A DNA stretch of 64,000 nt from Antrodiella citrinella (Eukaryota; Basidiomycota; Agaricomycetes; Polyporales; Steccherinaceae), in NCBI GenBank assembly GCA_004802725.1, contig SGPM01000058.1, positions 41,961 to 105,960 on the forward strand, written 5' to 3'. Made by a program: the position numbers and the translations under genes. The notes under the pieces are model-generated. The model was given only the letters and a program-made list of their open reading frames with translations, was not told where the DNA came from and made no database searches. The first letter of the stretch is position 1. The number at the start of each line of letters is the position of its first letter. This document shows positions 1 to 11,275 of this stretch, piece by piece.

Positions 1-636
1 AGGTGCTCATCGAGAGCGATATTGAAGTCGCGCAAGAATTCCTGGATCGCTTGAAAGGATCTGAGGCCTCAATTTGCATGGTCGACTGCTCGATGCATGC
101 TCCACGTTTCTGCTCGACCCTGCGGAAACTCGTAACCGACGGCCTGTGCTACAATCCCATGCGATTGAAGTAGTCGCTTCTCGCGGCACATAAGTAGGAC
201 ATCACCCTCCACAATGTATGTGGGCGTTGCATTTGTTTGGACGCCGAGGTGGAGTTCAATTCACCAAGGTATCGCAGTTCTCGTTCTGGACTCCTCGGAC
301 ACAGCACCCTCGGAGGGTATAGACTTCGCAGTCCTGGCAGAAATTCACACACACTACCGTTGCACAGTCACTCCACCAAACTTTTTATGGTGGATAGCCC
401 GCCTGAAGATGTGCCCCAGCGTAGACAGGTTCTTCGTGTACCGTATCAGTAAGAGAGTTATCAATGTGATGATTATGCTGCTTTTCTCGCGGGTCTCTAT
501 TTGACGAGTCTGAGTCTCTCCGTTGGGGCGAATAGTATCGACCTGCTTCTGAAAAACGCCGAGAACAACGCATAATTGGTATTCCGAGTCTCTGTTAATG
601 CAGCCTACAACATTGTACAAGTCTCTCCCAAGTCTG
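1..636. other. No gene recognised at left edge
   Basis: Only short, unconvincing open frames occur on either strand. The stretch lies beyond the stop of the F-box relic that ends at 637. Confidence 0.5.
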
Positions 637-1661
637 TTACTCAAAGTGTAACAAGCCCCGTTCGTGCAAAGAGGGAAACACATTCTTCAACTCCGACTGA
701 TACATAGCGTGCAACGGTGGACTGCCGTCCAAATTCGAGATGGGGTGCGTCAAGTTCAATGCCTCTTCCGTCACTTCGAGCAGCTTCGAGGATTTCAAGT
801 TTGGGAACTTGTCCAGGGTGCGTGAAAGTCCGAGCCAGTCGCCCTCAAACTTCAACTTGAGATCGCGACCGTAACGGAGCGCCGCGTGACGTTCCATTTT
901 GTGATCATGGTCGCAGTTGAGGTAAAGTCCGAGGACGACACTCGATAGACTTGCTGTGTTGGCGGAATTGAGTAGCTCCAGCACATTATTGAACTGCACC
1001 GTTATGAAGTGCGGGGTCTCCTGGGCTATGTCACTCGTCCTGCACGAGGATACGCGCACCATAATAGCTAACAGGCCGTTGCAAGGGCGGGGAATCTTGC
1101 TATTGCGGCATCGGTATCAGTAGTCTCGACAGCGTGCAAGACTATTGAACTCATCAGCACATGTCATGAGGAAATGACACATGGCCATGCTCAAGACTGG
1201 CACATCGAGAAGAGAGCAGATATGCGATGTGGTACGGGTCGTAAGGACTGTAGATGCCGGCGAAGTCGACACTGAGTGAGCTGGTCACCCCCACATCTGC
1301 AAGGAATTTGAACCCTTGACCGCTCTTGATCTCGAGGCACCGCGGAGCATTGGGAATCTGGACTGCAGTTCCTCCCCGTTGATCCATCCTGCGACCAAAA
1401 ACCGACATGCGACAGAGTTCGAGTGTGTAAGGCTTTGAGAAAGGTGGGTTACGCTGTCTTCCAAAGTGCGGACGTCAAACATCTCGATGACGGCAGGGGA
1501 CGTGTCCAACGCCTAGCAGACAGTCTCTGGCCCGGCCTGAAGAGCTCGAGGAGAGTCGGCAATTGCCGAACAATCGAGCTGGGGTAGCCCGCCCGGCAAG
1601 CCCAGCTGAAGTTGCCACAGACCATGCTCCTCATCATCGTGCCATCCGCGTCGTCGTTCAT
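637..1661 (-). pseudogene. Decayed F-box family gene, C-terminal part
   Basis: The minus strand carries, in several frames, the C-terminal two thirds of the F-box/LRR-like family that is intact at 24876-26182 and 26535-27787. Recognisable blocks are the CLEIKSGQGFKFLADVGVT segment followed by SSLSVDF (about 1230-1340) and the terminal exon 637-1062, with LDKFPNL and the family ending FPSLHERGLLHF. Blocks between 1285 and 1661 lie in different frames, so indels are needed to join them. No F-box is visible upstream, where the TMEM135-like gene begins. I read it as a 5'-truncated, frameshifted paralogue. The last exon alone is still open. Confidence 0.7.
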
Positions 1662-1723
1662 CCATCTCTGCTCGCTGTCTTGAACGTCGAACTCACTCTC
1701 GTTCTCATTGTTTTGTCCGAGTC

Positions 1724-4322
1724 ATGTCCAACGACGCGCCCCCCAGAAGGAACGCGCCCCCAATATCCCGACCCCCATCCTACCTCCAGTTCGGCCCCAA
1801 ACGCGCCATCGCGTCGTTCGAAAACCTTGTCGTCCTTGCAAACTACGAGGAACGCCTCAAGGATGCTCGCAAGATTGTTTGGAGGGACAGAGGGGAGAAG
1901 CCGGCCGAGCTGGATGGTCTTTGGGAGTGTGCTGAACATGCGAGTCGTGGAGGTGTTCGTAAGTGGGCTCTTCATTCAGACTCGACTGCAACCGAGGTGC
2001 TGCCATCGTCTGCACTAGGCAAGTGTGCACAGCTGGCCCATGCTACGCCCCCATCATCCGTACCCCGCATTTCGGTCTCGGTTTCATGGCGCTATTCGCT
2101 TGCACATACATGGCCCCCACCACTGCAGTATAGTCGTGGTGGTCTCTTTTTTCTTTCTTCTGTAGCATTAGTTGCTAGTCGAGTTACTGCTCAGTGTCAT
2201 CCTCCTTCTGCTTGAATTCGATTCAGTCACTCATGAATCACGATAATAGGTGCTGGAGGACTAGCATTTGCTATACGAGCCGGTGTAAACCTTATTCTTC
2301 TGCTTGCTAGAATCCGAACAGTCCCAAAGTACGCTTCACTTCTATGATCATGAGCACCATGCTGATGATGACGCCTTTATCCACTTCTCAGAGCTCAGCG
2401 TTTGGCTCTCATTCGGCATGCTCTGTTTGGAGAGGACTGTCTTAGATTCTCTGCCATGCTGGGTACGTACGCTAACGCGTTGNATGCATTTTAACGAGAC
2501 GAGACCTTTACAGGTTCGTTTGTGGGCCTGTACAAGCTCATTCTGAACGCTCTACCAATCCTTCTCCCCCAACCAACATCCTTCNATTATGATTCGTCTC
2601 GCACCAAATTCCGAGCAGAATTACTTGGGCACAGGCCCAACGATAGCNCTAACGATCCATTCGTAGAAGGATCTTCNGTGGANGACGCTAATGTTGTGCG
2701 TACTCGTGCGCCGAGGCACGCACGGTTGTCAACAAATGCCCAAGCGCACCAACAATGGGTGCGGAAGAAAACACGCTGGTGGCACTCTGTCATTGCGGGT
2801 GCTGTTGCGGGTGCCACNGCCGTAGGATTTGAGAAATCAGGTCGACGAACTACAATTGCTCAGCAGCTGTTCGTTCGGTGAGTGGTTTAGATCCAAGCAC
2901 TTCTCCNAGCTGAACCTNATCCCGCCAAAGTGGATTGCAGGGGTCATACAATAGCTTCTCCGCAAAGAGTGGGTATACTGTACCTCACGGAGACGTTTTG
3001 CTATTCTCTCTCTGGTACGATGCGCCTTCATTTCGTATCTCTGANATGTGCTGAATGTCTCGTAGCTGTGGTCAGATTCTCTACAGCTTCTTGATCCGTC
3101 CAGATACCTTGCCATCGTCTTATGTGAACTGGTCAGTCNCTCTCGTCCTCTATATTGAGAACGACACTGATTGTCAGCAGGATGAGTCACGCTTGCAAAG
3201 TCAATCCTCCCGGTGTATCAATCAATAGAGACCTCGTACTCGAGGGCTCCTTCAAGATTCCTGATATAGATACATTGATCAAGAGAAAGGTGGGCATACT
3301 CGCTCCGACTGATTGNTAATTGTTAATATCTCCTTGTTTTCTAGGACATCACCTCAGGAAACCTGACGGAGCTCCTCGAGCGAAAACGTCTTGCGCAGCT
3401 AGCGGCCCCTCTGTATGGTATCCCCGNTGCGCCATGCGCTGCTGTTCACCCGCGGTTTGACTCATGTAACGCCGTTCAATTTGAGCGATTCTTTGTAGTC
3501 ACTCGATGGATGCTCCCGATATATGGCGCACTGACCCTTATCCCGATGGTGTTGTTTAAACCCAGGATGGTCCTGGACCANCCGATCAANATGCTGCTGA
3601 AGGCTTTCCTTGGCACGTTGCGGAGTTCTGCGTTCCTGGGCGTATTTGTGACGATTTTCCAAAGTCAGTTCATTCAATTGGGCTCATGCGCCAGAACAAA
3701 TCTCTAATGTGTACNCTTCTAGCTTGGAATTGCTCCAAATACAACCTTTACACGATGCTTACTGCCCTTCGCGCCTCGCGCACACCTTCTCTCCTCGCCA
3801 CCCTTGCTCGGCTCATCCCACAGCGTCTGGTGGACTTCCTCATCCGCAAGTCATCGTTCTGGATCGGAGGCCTCCTTTCGGGGCTGTCGCTGTTCGTGGA
3901 GGAGAAGCACCGCAGAGAGGAGCTGGCGATGTACGTGTTGCCGAGGGGGTTGGAGGGGGCTTGGGGTGTGTTAAGGGATAGAGGGCTAATCGTCGGGATG
4001 GGGAATATGGGGGACGTTTTGGTGTGTGATCTTACTTTGGGTGCCAGATTGGGTGCTGATCTTCGATATGTGGAATAGTTGACGTCGGTGGGTATGGGTA
4101 TGGTCATGGTATGTTCTTTCGAATCTTGTGTTTTTAGGGTAACGTCGCTGACGAATTCTTGATTTCTCCCTCCCCTGATCTGTCTTGATACAGAATATCT
4201 ATCAAGTACGTATCGTAACCTCATCTTGCGTGGATCTCAAATTAACTTATTTCTAGAACGACCCGCAATACCTATCTGGCCTCGTCCGACGGATCTTGTA
4301 CCAGTTCGTTGGACCGAACTGA
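1724..4322 (+). CDS. TMEM135-like multi-pass membrane protein (12 exons)
   Basis: Recognised from the TMEM135 signature GQILYSFLIRPDTLPSSYVN, from RHALFGEDCLRFSAMLGSF, and from the C-terminal block FVEEKHRREELAMYVLPRG followed by NDPQYLSGLVRRILYQFVG. TMEM135 proteins are hydrophobic Tim17-like proteins of peroxisomes, mitochondria or lipid droplets, linked in animals to organelle dynamics and lipid handling; a role here is inferred. Exons that keep frame: 1724-1958, 2250-2328, 2392-2462, 2514-2877, 2931-3014, 3066-3131, 3181-3289, 3345-3663, 3723-4021, 4079-4108, 4194-4205, 4257-4322. The eleventh exon is only 12 nt. Intron 1 (291 nt) is much longer than the rest. A few N bases fall in exons 4 and 8 without breaking the frame. 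Confidence 0.9.
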
Positions 4323-4535
4323 TCCCCCGAGCCTGAGGCTCACCACTGTATTTTACGGGTTATGAAATCTTGCACGGAATGTTTCACATAGCTCTCTTTT
4401 GGTACTGATATATACAAGTTGCATAGGTCTAATCATACATGTGTTTGCGTGGATTATGGATATCAAGAAAGCAGACAAGACGAGGCTGTACAAGAAATAT
4501 CGTGAAGAGAGAGAGAAAGCGAGTGCAACGCAGAT

Positions 4536-5100
4536 CTAAGCAGTGGTCGAGCTCACGGGCGGCCAAATGTACGGCTCCACACGAATGACACTCCTCGTAT
4601 GCACCTGAGGCAACCGCTCCGCCACGTACGCCAGCATCTCCTGCTTGTGCTGCGCTGCACTGCGAGGGGGGAAGGGAAAGAAGTGGTCAGGGGCGAGGTG
4701 AACACCGAACAAGGGTGCATCCGGCGGCGGCGTCGCGTCGCTAACCTCTTCGGCTGTGAGGGCACTGAGGGGGACACCGAAGGTGATATCGGCGAGACGG
4801 TAGGCTCAACGATATGGTCGAGAATCTCGGGGGGGGCACCTTGTCTTGTCGGTAATGGGGTACATTCGGGCGACTGAACTGACGTGAGTTTGAAGGGGGT
4901 TCATAATGAGAGGACGAAGACCTACGAATATTGAAATGTCAGTGTCAGTGTCAGTGAACAAACTGTGATCTCCCGCTTCGGTGGGCGCTAGACGCTCTTG
5001 AAGCGATGAGCAACACCGAAGTCGAAGAGAAACACGGAAGGGTTTCTTGAAGTCGGACGAAGGTGAGTAGAACAATCTCCGGATTCAATAGTCTTACACT
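4536..5100 (-). pseudogene. Remnant of an unrecognised protein-coding gene
   Basis: The minus strand shows protein-like blocks in successive different frames: MNPLQTHVSSVARMYPITDK (about 4870-4915), EILDHIVEPTVS, then DITFGVPLSALTAEEVSDAT and LFGVHLAPDHFF, and finally KQEMLAYVAERLPQV with VEPYIWPP, ending in TAG near 4540. The blocks read like one ordered globular protein. No splice pair I could find joins all of them, and a C-run interrupts the second block. Either the gene has decayed or I have missed introns. I do not recognise the family. Confidence 0.4.
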
Positions 5101-5487
5101 AACAGGTATATCTACACGTCTTATACGCTACTCTACGCTATTCGGTGAGCCACGAGTCCGATATCTTACTGCTCACTCAGCAGACTGACACTACCAGCAA
5201 GCGGCGCCGGAAAGCGACTTAGAAAACAGCCAGCAATCCGAATGTCGATGTACATTTGAGCTGTGTGAGGTTTTACTTGCGCCTGGGCGGTAACCCTTCG
5301 CACTGTTGAGAGCGGTAGGCCCGGATGTAGTCCCGACATGAAAGCAGACACAGAAGAGTGCTTCGTTTATGAGATGACGTCACAAGAAAATGCTCTGAAT
5401 TGCATAGTAGTGCAGTGTTCTAATCATCAATAGTGGTGGTATAGGTCAAGGCAAAAAAAGATTGGGCAAGTTGTTCTCTCTCCTCCC
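5101..5487. other. No gene recognised
   Basis: Short spacer between the unknown remnant and the stop of the deaminase-like gene. I see no conserved frame. Confidence 0.4.
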
Positions 5488-7235
5488 TCAGATCAAGCTC
5501 GTCGCTCGACTCGGCTCGAGAAATATGGACCAACGTGCGGTGTCCTTGATTAAAAACTTGGCAATCTTGAGTAACAAGGCAATCGACCATCGTCGCTTGA
5601 ACGCCACGGCAACGCATTCCGTGGTGTCGTTCATCTGGGGCATTGCCCATAACAGAGCGTTCTCCCAGCATTCCTCCTCCTCCCAGAGTGGGTCAATCTG
5701 CTGGGGTGGACGGAGGACAACCTTCAACGCCAGTGCCGTAGAATCGAACTTGAGGTTGTCGTACGAAAGGAAGTAGAAGCGGCAGCCAAAGCATGGTAGG
5801 TGGGACGTTGCGATGTATCGGTCTATATTACCGCCGAGGTGCTGGAAGCGGCTGTCGAGATGCAAGAGCATCGTGCATTCGCAGTGAACGAGGACGTCGA
5901 AGGTCTCTACCTCGTGACATCTATCGGCAACTCCAGCAATGAGCTCGCGCAGATTTGCTTCGAACTGCGGAGGGACCTCATGCGTACCCCTAAAACGAGA
6001 TATGGCCCAGGTAGCTAGAGGGTTCAGGTACTGATACCACTCCTCTTCTGAGAGCGTGCAACGCTCAATAGGTTGGGCTGCAGGTGCTGGTACCGTTATG
6101 ATCTCGAATTTTCGTCGTCTGAGTAGCTTTCGGATTCCTGTGTGATATACAGCCCGATGCATTGTTTGAAGACAGAAGCCTACACTCATCAGCGTGGCGT
6201 AGAAGTGTACATAGACACTTTGCGCTGCTATCGCCCAGTCAGTACGTGACATTGCTGCAGAAATTTAAAAGAGCCCATACCTTCTGCATGTCCCGACTCG
6301 GGTCCTGTATCTTCCTTTAGGCAAGCTGCCAGGAATCTCATGAACTTCGGAGTATCAAAATTCTCGTACAGGCGGAGGAAAGCAGATACAACAGCTGGGG
6401 AGAATTGGTCCTCTCGGAGCAGGAACGTCTTGATACTCGACAAGATGTGGGTAATGCCTCTGAATTTTGCGTAGTGCCTAGCACGTGAAGTAGGACTTGA
6501 GACGGTAAGAGTCAGCTCCTCATCCTCCCCTCAATCCCCGCGGAGTTTGGTACGTTGGAAGCCAATATATGCGAGCGTATCACTATCCCATTCAAGCTCG
6601 CGTGAAGTGAAGCCTGGAGAAGAGGCGACCCGGCGTACAGTATCGACCAATGCATCATGTGAAGCCCAATGTTGCTTGATCAAGGATGTCAGACGCTCCA
6701 TGGAACACTGGAGGACAAGCTTTGAGACGTCCGAATTTTCTGCCGATGTCTTGCGGTCCTTGGAGAACTTGCTCCCCTCATTGGCTAGGGTGCTTCATAC
6801 GTTCTTCACCAGTCCGGGAAAGTGTGAAGAGGCTGCGCATTGTTCAACTTCTTCCGCGACATATAGAACTACACAGTCCGAGTCCTGGGCTTCGACATCG
6901 AGCGAGAGTGCGCATCTATATCGGAGGGGAGTGCTGATACGATAGAGGATGGCGAGACAATCGGATATGTCGCGCAAGATCCGTGTTGACATGTCAACTG
7001 TGTTTGCAGAGAGACGGGTGGATGTGAACGCATCGAGTCGTGGCCTGGTACCTGTGTGAAGGATATTTCTGTACACTGCGTTGTACAAAAGCGCCGCGTG
7101 GGGTGAGTTGTTAGTCTCAAAATTGGGAAAAAACCTTCGTTGGACATTCTGCGAATTGAAAATATTGAACGATGAAGAACAGGGGCGTCGAGCTTCGGTA
7201 CTTACCTGGGCACGCCGATGATCACTATGATTCAA
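5488..7235 (-). CDS. OTT_1508-like deaminase domain protein
   Basis: The last exon (5488-6224) contains LVHCECTMLLHL and, about 30 residues later, HLPCFGCRFYF. This HxE...CxxC spacing marks the zinc-dependent cytidine-deaminase fold, and the context fits the OTT_1508-like group common in mushrooms, whose substrates are unknown. It joins through a 56 nt intron (6225-6280) to an exon carrying SSIKTFLLREDQFSPAVVS. Further upstream, coding blocks around 6490-6790 and 6795-7235 are protein-like, but several junctions there are unresolved and the start near 7235 is uncertain. The HCE and CxxC residues are intact, so catalysis is possible. Nucleic-acid or nucleotide deamination is family inference only. 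Confidence 0.7.
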
Positions 7236-7789
7236 GCTGATGATCGGCCGCCGGCGACTGTTCGTTAGAATTCACAATTACTTTTGTGTGCGAAGGAATC
7301 AGGAGAGGGGGAGGAAGCGAGCGGCGGTGGCGGGAACGGAAGAGCCCGCGTTATCGGTCGGGTGCGCTTGGACTCCGCCGTCGATGCCGCGTGCTTCCGA
7401 GAAAACCGGTTCCCTTATGAGGCAATTTGGATCTGCCGGGCGTCGGCATCGGGGCGGCGACGAGTGAGTCGCGATGCTGTTGAGTATAGTGTATGGAACC
7501 CCGCACATGTACGCTACATACATCTGGACGGCTTCTCCAGCTGAGGGTCACGGTTTAGCTGAGTTGGCGGCCTACTTCGTACAAACAGAAGGCTGTATTA
7601 GGCTTACAATGGACTCCGACACTCGAATGCATCCTGAATCAAAAAGGAGGGAAACCCTCAGACGCACTTCCTTCGACGGCGACTCCTTGCGCGGTTGAAT
7701 AGGTGAAAGGGACCGCTCTTCAGCATCATATCAATAATGTAAACATACAACGTCTTATTATAATTCAAAAGGGGTAGCCGCATTACACC
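7236..7789. other. Intergenic region, no gene recognised
   Basis: Overlapping short frames on both strands lack protein-like features. It separates the deaminase-like gene from the SDR array, both on the minus strand. Confidence 0.45.
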
Positions 7790-9234
7790 TCAACGTTCAA
7801 CGCCTATCTCCTTCAACAATGTCTCCGTAGTCTCCCACAGCTCCTTTGCCAGCTCCATGTCTTCCGCAGGCGCAATGATCTTCTTCGTGATCTTGCCAGG
7901 TGGCATCAAGAATGCACCTTTGTACTGTTCCGCCTGTTCACGCACCACCGGTGCGACAGCCGCGAAGACGTGGTTGTATGCGCCTTGCTCCGATGAAGTC
8001 GTAAGGTGGTTCAACAGGAAGGAGCCAACGTGTCCGAGACACCAGCCTAGCCGCCTAGCGACACTTTGATTACCCTCTGAAGATAATTCAAATGCAAATG
8101 GTGAGTAAAAGTTCGAATTCGACGAGATGGTTTGCGCACCTGTGTTGATGGTCCCTGGATGCACAGATACACAAATAATAGGGATCTTCTGTTCGTCGAG
8201 GCGTCGCTGTAACTCTTTCGTAAAGAGAATAGTGGCTAACTTTGAGCGAGCTGCAATTTCAAATATGAGCTTAAGTATGATGGTAATCGGTAGAGACATG
8301 CGCTCTCACAGTATCGTTTCAACTCGGACAATTTAGCGGACCAACCGCGGTGTTCGTCATTGAAGTTCTCTCGGTTTCTGAACCGTATCGTATCAGGCAA
8401 GACACTCACAGTAACAGAAGCAACCTTCCAAATCGAATATGTCAGTTGGCAACGAAGGTACGCCAAGTGCGATATGATCCCTCACATTGATGATACGAAC
8501 GTCCGAGCCTTCCTCTTTGGCGGTCTTCTCCATGAGGGGCAGCAGTGTCTCGGTCCATACAAATGGGCTGATATGGCTAGTAGTGCTGTGTTCAGTCAAT
8601 GGCATCTGCGGTGATAATAAGGCACTGACTTGATCATCATGACGTCCTGGATATCTGTTCGTAGAGATTTGCTGTGAGGTCCCAGACGTATCCTGTAGAT
8701 TTGTAGAAAGAGACTCACCGTCGTGCGTCTTTTCATACGGCGCAGCACTGTCGAAAACATTAGTCACCGTCTCATCTTCAGAGTTCGGGCACGTACAGAG
8801 TGGCGGCATTATTGACTGCAAGGCTCGGATCAGCACACATCCCGAATTCCAACACACTGAGACAACTCACTTAAGATATCCAACCTCCCCTCCCTCTCCA
8901 AAAACCTCTCCGCAGCGTTCTTCGCCTCTCTCGGGTCACTCAAGTCCAGCACCAACCACTCCACACTCCCCTTCACCGACCCTAACTTCAACCTCGCGAT
9001 CGCCGCCTCGGCTCTCGACTGGCTGCGTGCGGTCATGTAGATCTTTGCACCGTGTCTTACGAGGTGCTGGATCGTCGCGAAGCCCAAGCCTGCACTGCAC
9101 ATACAACGTAATATATCTTGAGAGAGAGAATGGTGATAGAATTTGGAATGCCGCACTCACCTGCCACCGGTGACTAGCACGACCTTTCCGGTCAGGTCCG
9201 GGATGTCCTTCTCAAGATTCCAGCCTACTGCCAT
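7790..9234 (-). CDS. Short-chain dehydrogenase/reductase, copy 1
   Basis: A retinol-dehydrogenase-like SDR with a Rossmann NAD(P) site. Exon 1 (start 9234) gives DLTGKVVLVTGG and continues after an intron with SAGLGFATIQHLV, completing the TGGxxxGxG cofactor loop. Further exons carry WLVLDLSDPREA, a VNNAA block, PFVWTETLLPLMEKTA, and the catalytic YxxxK as KRY joined to SRSKLA across an intron. The C-terminal exon has VSVHPGTINTG and ends in TLLKEIGVER. About eight small introns are needed. It keeps every SDR landmark I can see, though the mid-gene junctions (8380-8815) are approximate. Substrate is unknown. It is the first of three same-strand paralogues. Confidence 0.82.
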
Positions 9235-9924
9235 TCTAAGTGCGTGTAATGTGAGTGGGAATACTGAGAAAGAATGAGTATGATAAACACTGCGTTTATA
9301 GCAGGTAGAAACGGGTAATGTAGCCCATGCCAATGATGCTGTCATGAGGCCTACATGAGGCCCCATCAACGCACGTTGCCAGTGGGTGAGAAACGCGACG
9401 AGAAACCTACGATGAAACCATGCACAGACAACCAATGGTTCGGCGAGCCTGCCGATGCAGACCGGTTAGCTTATAATTTAGATCTCACTTTCACAAATTT
9501 GTCAATTGTTATATGAACTGCGGGGATCAGGAACTTATCGCGTGTATTGTTTCTGCGAAAGGCTAGGCTGAATTGAGGGAAACTTTCAGAAAGCTAAGCG
9601 CGTAATAGAGGAAGTACGTCCGAACAGCCAAACATGTGTGAGGTGTGAGATCTCAATACGCAGCGGGCAGCAATGCCCTCGGCACTGATATTCAGCGTTG
9701 CAACGAGCGTACCGGTGAAAAATGGACACGAATGCTCGGCACGCAATGTCGGTTGCGCGACCATATGCATTCCTGAATGTGCAGTAGCAGTAGACGGTAT
9801 AATACTGTGTGAGTGGTCTGATCAGAGACATTCGACAGCCAAAACACTGCATCGTCTCACCAAAAAGAATAGAGACATCATCCGAGGGTATAGCACGACT
9901 CTCCCAACACCCAACACCTCACGT
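9235..9924. other. Intergenic between SDR copies 1 and 2
   Basis: It should contain the promoter of copy 1 and the 3' flank of copy 2. I recognise no gene. Confidence 0.45.
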
Positions 9925-11078
9925 TCAAACCTCAAGCCCAATCTCCTTCACCAACCTCTCCGTCGTCTCCCACAACTCCCTCGCCAATTCCGGATCATCC
10001 GCAGGCTTGATGATCGCCTTCGTGATCTGCGCTGGAGGCATCAAGAACGCCCCTTCATACTTCTCCCCCTCTGCACGCACAACAGGCGCGACGGCGGCGA
10101 AGACGCGCGTGTACGCGCCCTGCGAGGCCGAGGGCGTGAGGGCGTGCGTCAGCCAGGTGTAGATCGCGCCGAGGAACCAGCCTTGTCTGCTGCTGCTGGC
10201 CATTTCCCGGGTGCCTCTGGGCGTGAGGGGAAGTTGGGACGATGACGATAAGACGAGACGGGTTAGGACGAAGAGTGCGCACCGGTGTTGATCGTCCCCG
10301 GGTGCAGCGATAGACAGTGGATCGGGACGTTCTTGTCGTCGAGGCGGTTCTGTAGCTCTTTGGCGTAGAGGATGTTAGCGAGCTTGGACTGAGCCTGTCA
10401 TATATCGCTCAGCTATGACATATACTCAGTATGCTACTGTTTCAACCGCACCATATTGAAGCGAACCAGCCTGCATGCTCGTCGTTGAAATCCTCACGGT
10501 TCCAGAACCTCACCGTATCCCCGAGGAATCGCACGCCTGCGGAAGAAATCTTTGTGTCCTGGTCAGTTCACCCAAGAAGGAAGCCTAGTGCCTTGGTGTA
10601 CGGCATGACAGTCCTGAAAATTGACCTAGGTTGACTTGCTGCTCGAGTCGTTCAAACACGTACAAAAAAGCGTTATTGACTGAACAGGATACCACTGCAT
10701 GAGCATACAACTCCCAGAACCCGCGAGTTCGTGACACTCACTCAGGATATCCAGACACGTTTCCCTCTCCAAGAACCTCTCCGCTGCCTTCTTCGCCTCC
10801 CTTGGGTCACTCAGATCCAACTCCAACCATTCGACGCTTCCAGTTCCCAACTCCAATTGCGCGATAGCAGCATTAGCTTTGGCTTCGCTCCGGGCGCATG
10901 TAGATCATGCGTGACGAGGTGCTGGATCGCCGCGAATCCGAGGCCTGAACTGTCAACACAGTGACAAAGTCAGCTCTATCCTCAATACACATACTTGCCC
11001 ACCTGTAACTACTACGACCTTGCCTGTCAAGTCCGTTTCGAGGTTTCAACGCGGCGCACCGCTACTCGAGTTGCCCAT
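9925..11078 (-). pseudogene. Short-chain dehydrogenase/reductase, copy 2 (dead)
   Basis: Aligns throughout to the neighbouring SDR genes but is multiply broken. The start (11078) reads MGNSSSGAPR and then TGA at 11046-11048, where copy 3 has the Trp codon of PRWNFETDIPD. In exon 2 the block after IQHLVTH is short and shifts frame before AAIAQLELGTGSVEWLELD. The exons encoding the central PFVWTETLLPL-like strand are absent: TVMPYTK near 10600 is followed almost directly by sequence equivalent to the exon two further on. Bases just before the catalytic YxxxK are also lost. The last exon (9925-10203), with GAFLMPPAQITKAIIKPADD, is still open, consistent with recent inactivation. Confidence 0.8.
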
Positions 11079-11275
11079 TCTATGCTTGAAAGCTGACGAT
11101 AGTCGCTGTCACGAAACTTGGAGGAGGGTGTATCATGATATAGAGCACAACGTTCGGAGGAGACAAGCTACGCGCAAGACTTGCGTAGCCTGCCGGGCAC
11201 AACAATCCAGGAACAGCCACCCCATCACATATTTAGTCACTAGCAGCAATTCATTATTGGTATCCGATCTACGGG

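Noticed and set aside
4937..4957. tgtcag short tandem in the 4.9 kb region as a CRISPR-like or regulatory array
   Set aside because: Only about three six-base units with no spacers; an ordinary microsatellite inside decayed sequence.
6255..6280. 26-nt intron in the deaminase-like gene
   Set aside because: Too short for splicing; the acceptor at 6225 gives a normal 56-nt intron with the same protein continuation.
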